Assembly: GCA_036824505.1 (NCBI GenBank)
Contig: DAITAA010000010.1
Location: 1 to 64,000, forward strand
DNA from: SCUD01 sp036824505
Lineage (GTDB): Bacteria; Pseudomonadota; Gammaproteobacteria; Steroidobacterales; Steroidobacteraceae
Length of the DNA: 64,000 nt
Direction: 5' to 3'
Positions 63,660 through 64,000 of this stretch are shown one piece after another; the stretch's first letter is position 1, and every line of letters starts with the position of its first letter. The notes under the pieces are model-generated. The model was not told where the DNA came from. It saw nothing but the letters and a program-made list of their open reading frames with translations, and did no database searches. A program made the position numbers and the translations under genes.

Positions 63660-64000
63660 ATGATGATCAAGTCAACACTGGTGGCGGCGATGCTTGCGAC
63701 GCTGCTCACGGGCTCGGCGCTCGCGGATGACCGGTCAGATCGCAATGACGATGGCCGCTATCACGGGCAGTCCCGCTATTCCCGCTACGATGACGGCCGC
63801 CATGATGACTGGCGCCACGATGACTGGCGGCATGATCGCTGGCGTCACATTCCGCCGGCCTACTACCGCAGCAACAAGGGTTATCGGCTGGGTTACGAGA
63901 CCGGCTGGCGCGATGCCTCGCGGAACTGCCGCTACGACTATCGCCCGGGCCGCTGGTATCGCGACCCGCGCGATGACTACTGGTACTTCGGCTTCCAGCT
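63660..64000 (+). CDS. Exported protein with His/Asp/Arg-rich repeats (3' end cut off)
   Basis: Opens at ATG 63660 (or 63663) behind the excellent Shine-Dalgarno AAGGAGGAG. MMIKSTLVAAMLATLLTGSALA is a clear signal peptide. The mature part is unusual: DDRSDRNDDGRYHG, then repeats of the type RHDDWRHDDWRHDRWRH, followed by YYRSNKGYRLGYETGWRDA and DYRPGRWYRDP. The frame continues beyond the window. The His/Asp composition suggests metal binding, but this is inference. Confidence 0.7.
   Translation, partial: MMIKSTLVAAMLATLLTGSALADDRSDRNDDGRYHGQSRYSRYDDGRHDDWRHDDWRHDRWRHIPPAYYRSNKGYRLGYETGWRDASRNCRYDYRPGRWYRDPRDDYWYFGFQ

Overview
The window is a GC-rich chromosomal segment of a gammaproteobacterium. 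RpoD is close to the E. coli protein along its whole length. The block from about 31.8 to 52 kb follows the gene order known from Pseudomonas aeruginosa: DUF4426-yggT-yggS / pilT-pilU ... pyrB-ruvX-yqgE-tonB-gshB / pilGHIJ-chpA-chpC. Several marker genes are missing from their usual slots, so this is probably a less-studied lineage (Xanthomonadales, Nevskiales or Steroidobacterales are possible). I cannot place it more precisely without searches. I found no insertion sequence, prophage, CRISPR array, tRNA or rRNA. Almost everything is core metabolism, so the novelty lies in arrangements, missing parts and regulatory sites.

Region 1 (0-10.6 kb, minus strand) is the macromolecular-synthesis operon rpsU-yqeY-dnaG-rpoD. 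It is split by three cyanophycin genes: cyanophycinase, cyanophycin synthetase and a stand-alone synthetase-like Mur ligase. An rpsU promoter and an rpoD terminator bound the unit. Region 2 (10.6-20 kb) holds tsaD, the folate genes folB and folK facing a pteridine reductase, midA, uppP, cca, an aminopeptidase lipoprotein, an NDUFA9-like dehydratase and the periplasmic protease htrA, which has a sigma-E-like promoter.

Region 3 (20-31.3 kb, plus strand) begins with a class II (cobalamin-dependent) ribonucleotide reductase split into nrdJa and nrdJb, behind a NrdR-box-like site and ahead of a strong terminator. A small lipoprotein, an L,D-transpeptidase, ppnN, two small unknown ORFs, htpG with a sigma-32-like promoter, an FKBP, an XdhC/MocA-like pair and an alpha/beta hydrolase follow. 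Region 4 (31.3-42.3 kb) contains HU, DUF4426, yggU, yggT and yggS, three consecutive PilT/PilU-type ATPases, and pyrK-like, pyrB, ruvX, yqgE, tonB and gshB.

Region 5 (42.5-52 kb) is the Pil-Chp twitching chemosensory operon pilG-pilH-pilI-pilJ-chpA-chpC, with no pilK or chpB. Region 6 (52-64 kb) holds a PIN-GNAT fusion protein, rsmE, bioA, ampDE and a cobalamin group: btuF, an adenosyltransferase, btuB under a cobalamin riboswitch, and a BtuD-like ATPase with no permease gene. hisN-like, pdxH, a hydrolase and a truncated His/Asp/Arg-rich exported protein complete it.

Two themes recur. One is cobalamin: uptake, conversion to adenosylcobalamin, and an enzyme that needs it (NrdJ). The BtuB-like receptor has no signal peptide, and an in-frame stop directly precedes its start. 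The other is twitching motility: retraction motors, the sensory system and a TonB protein close together.
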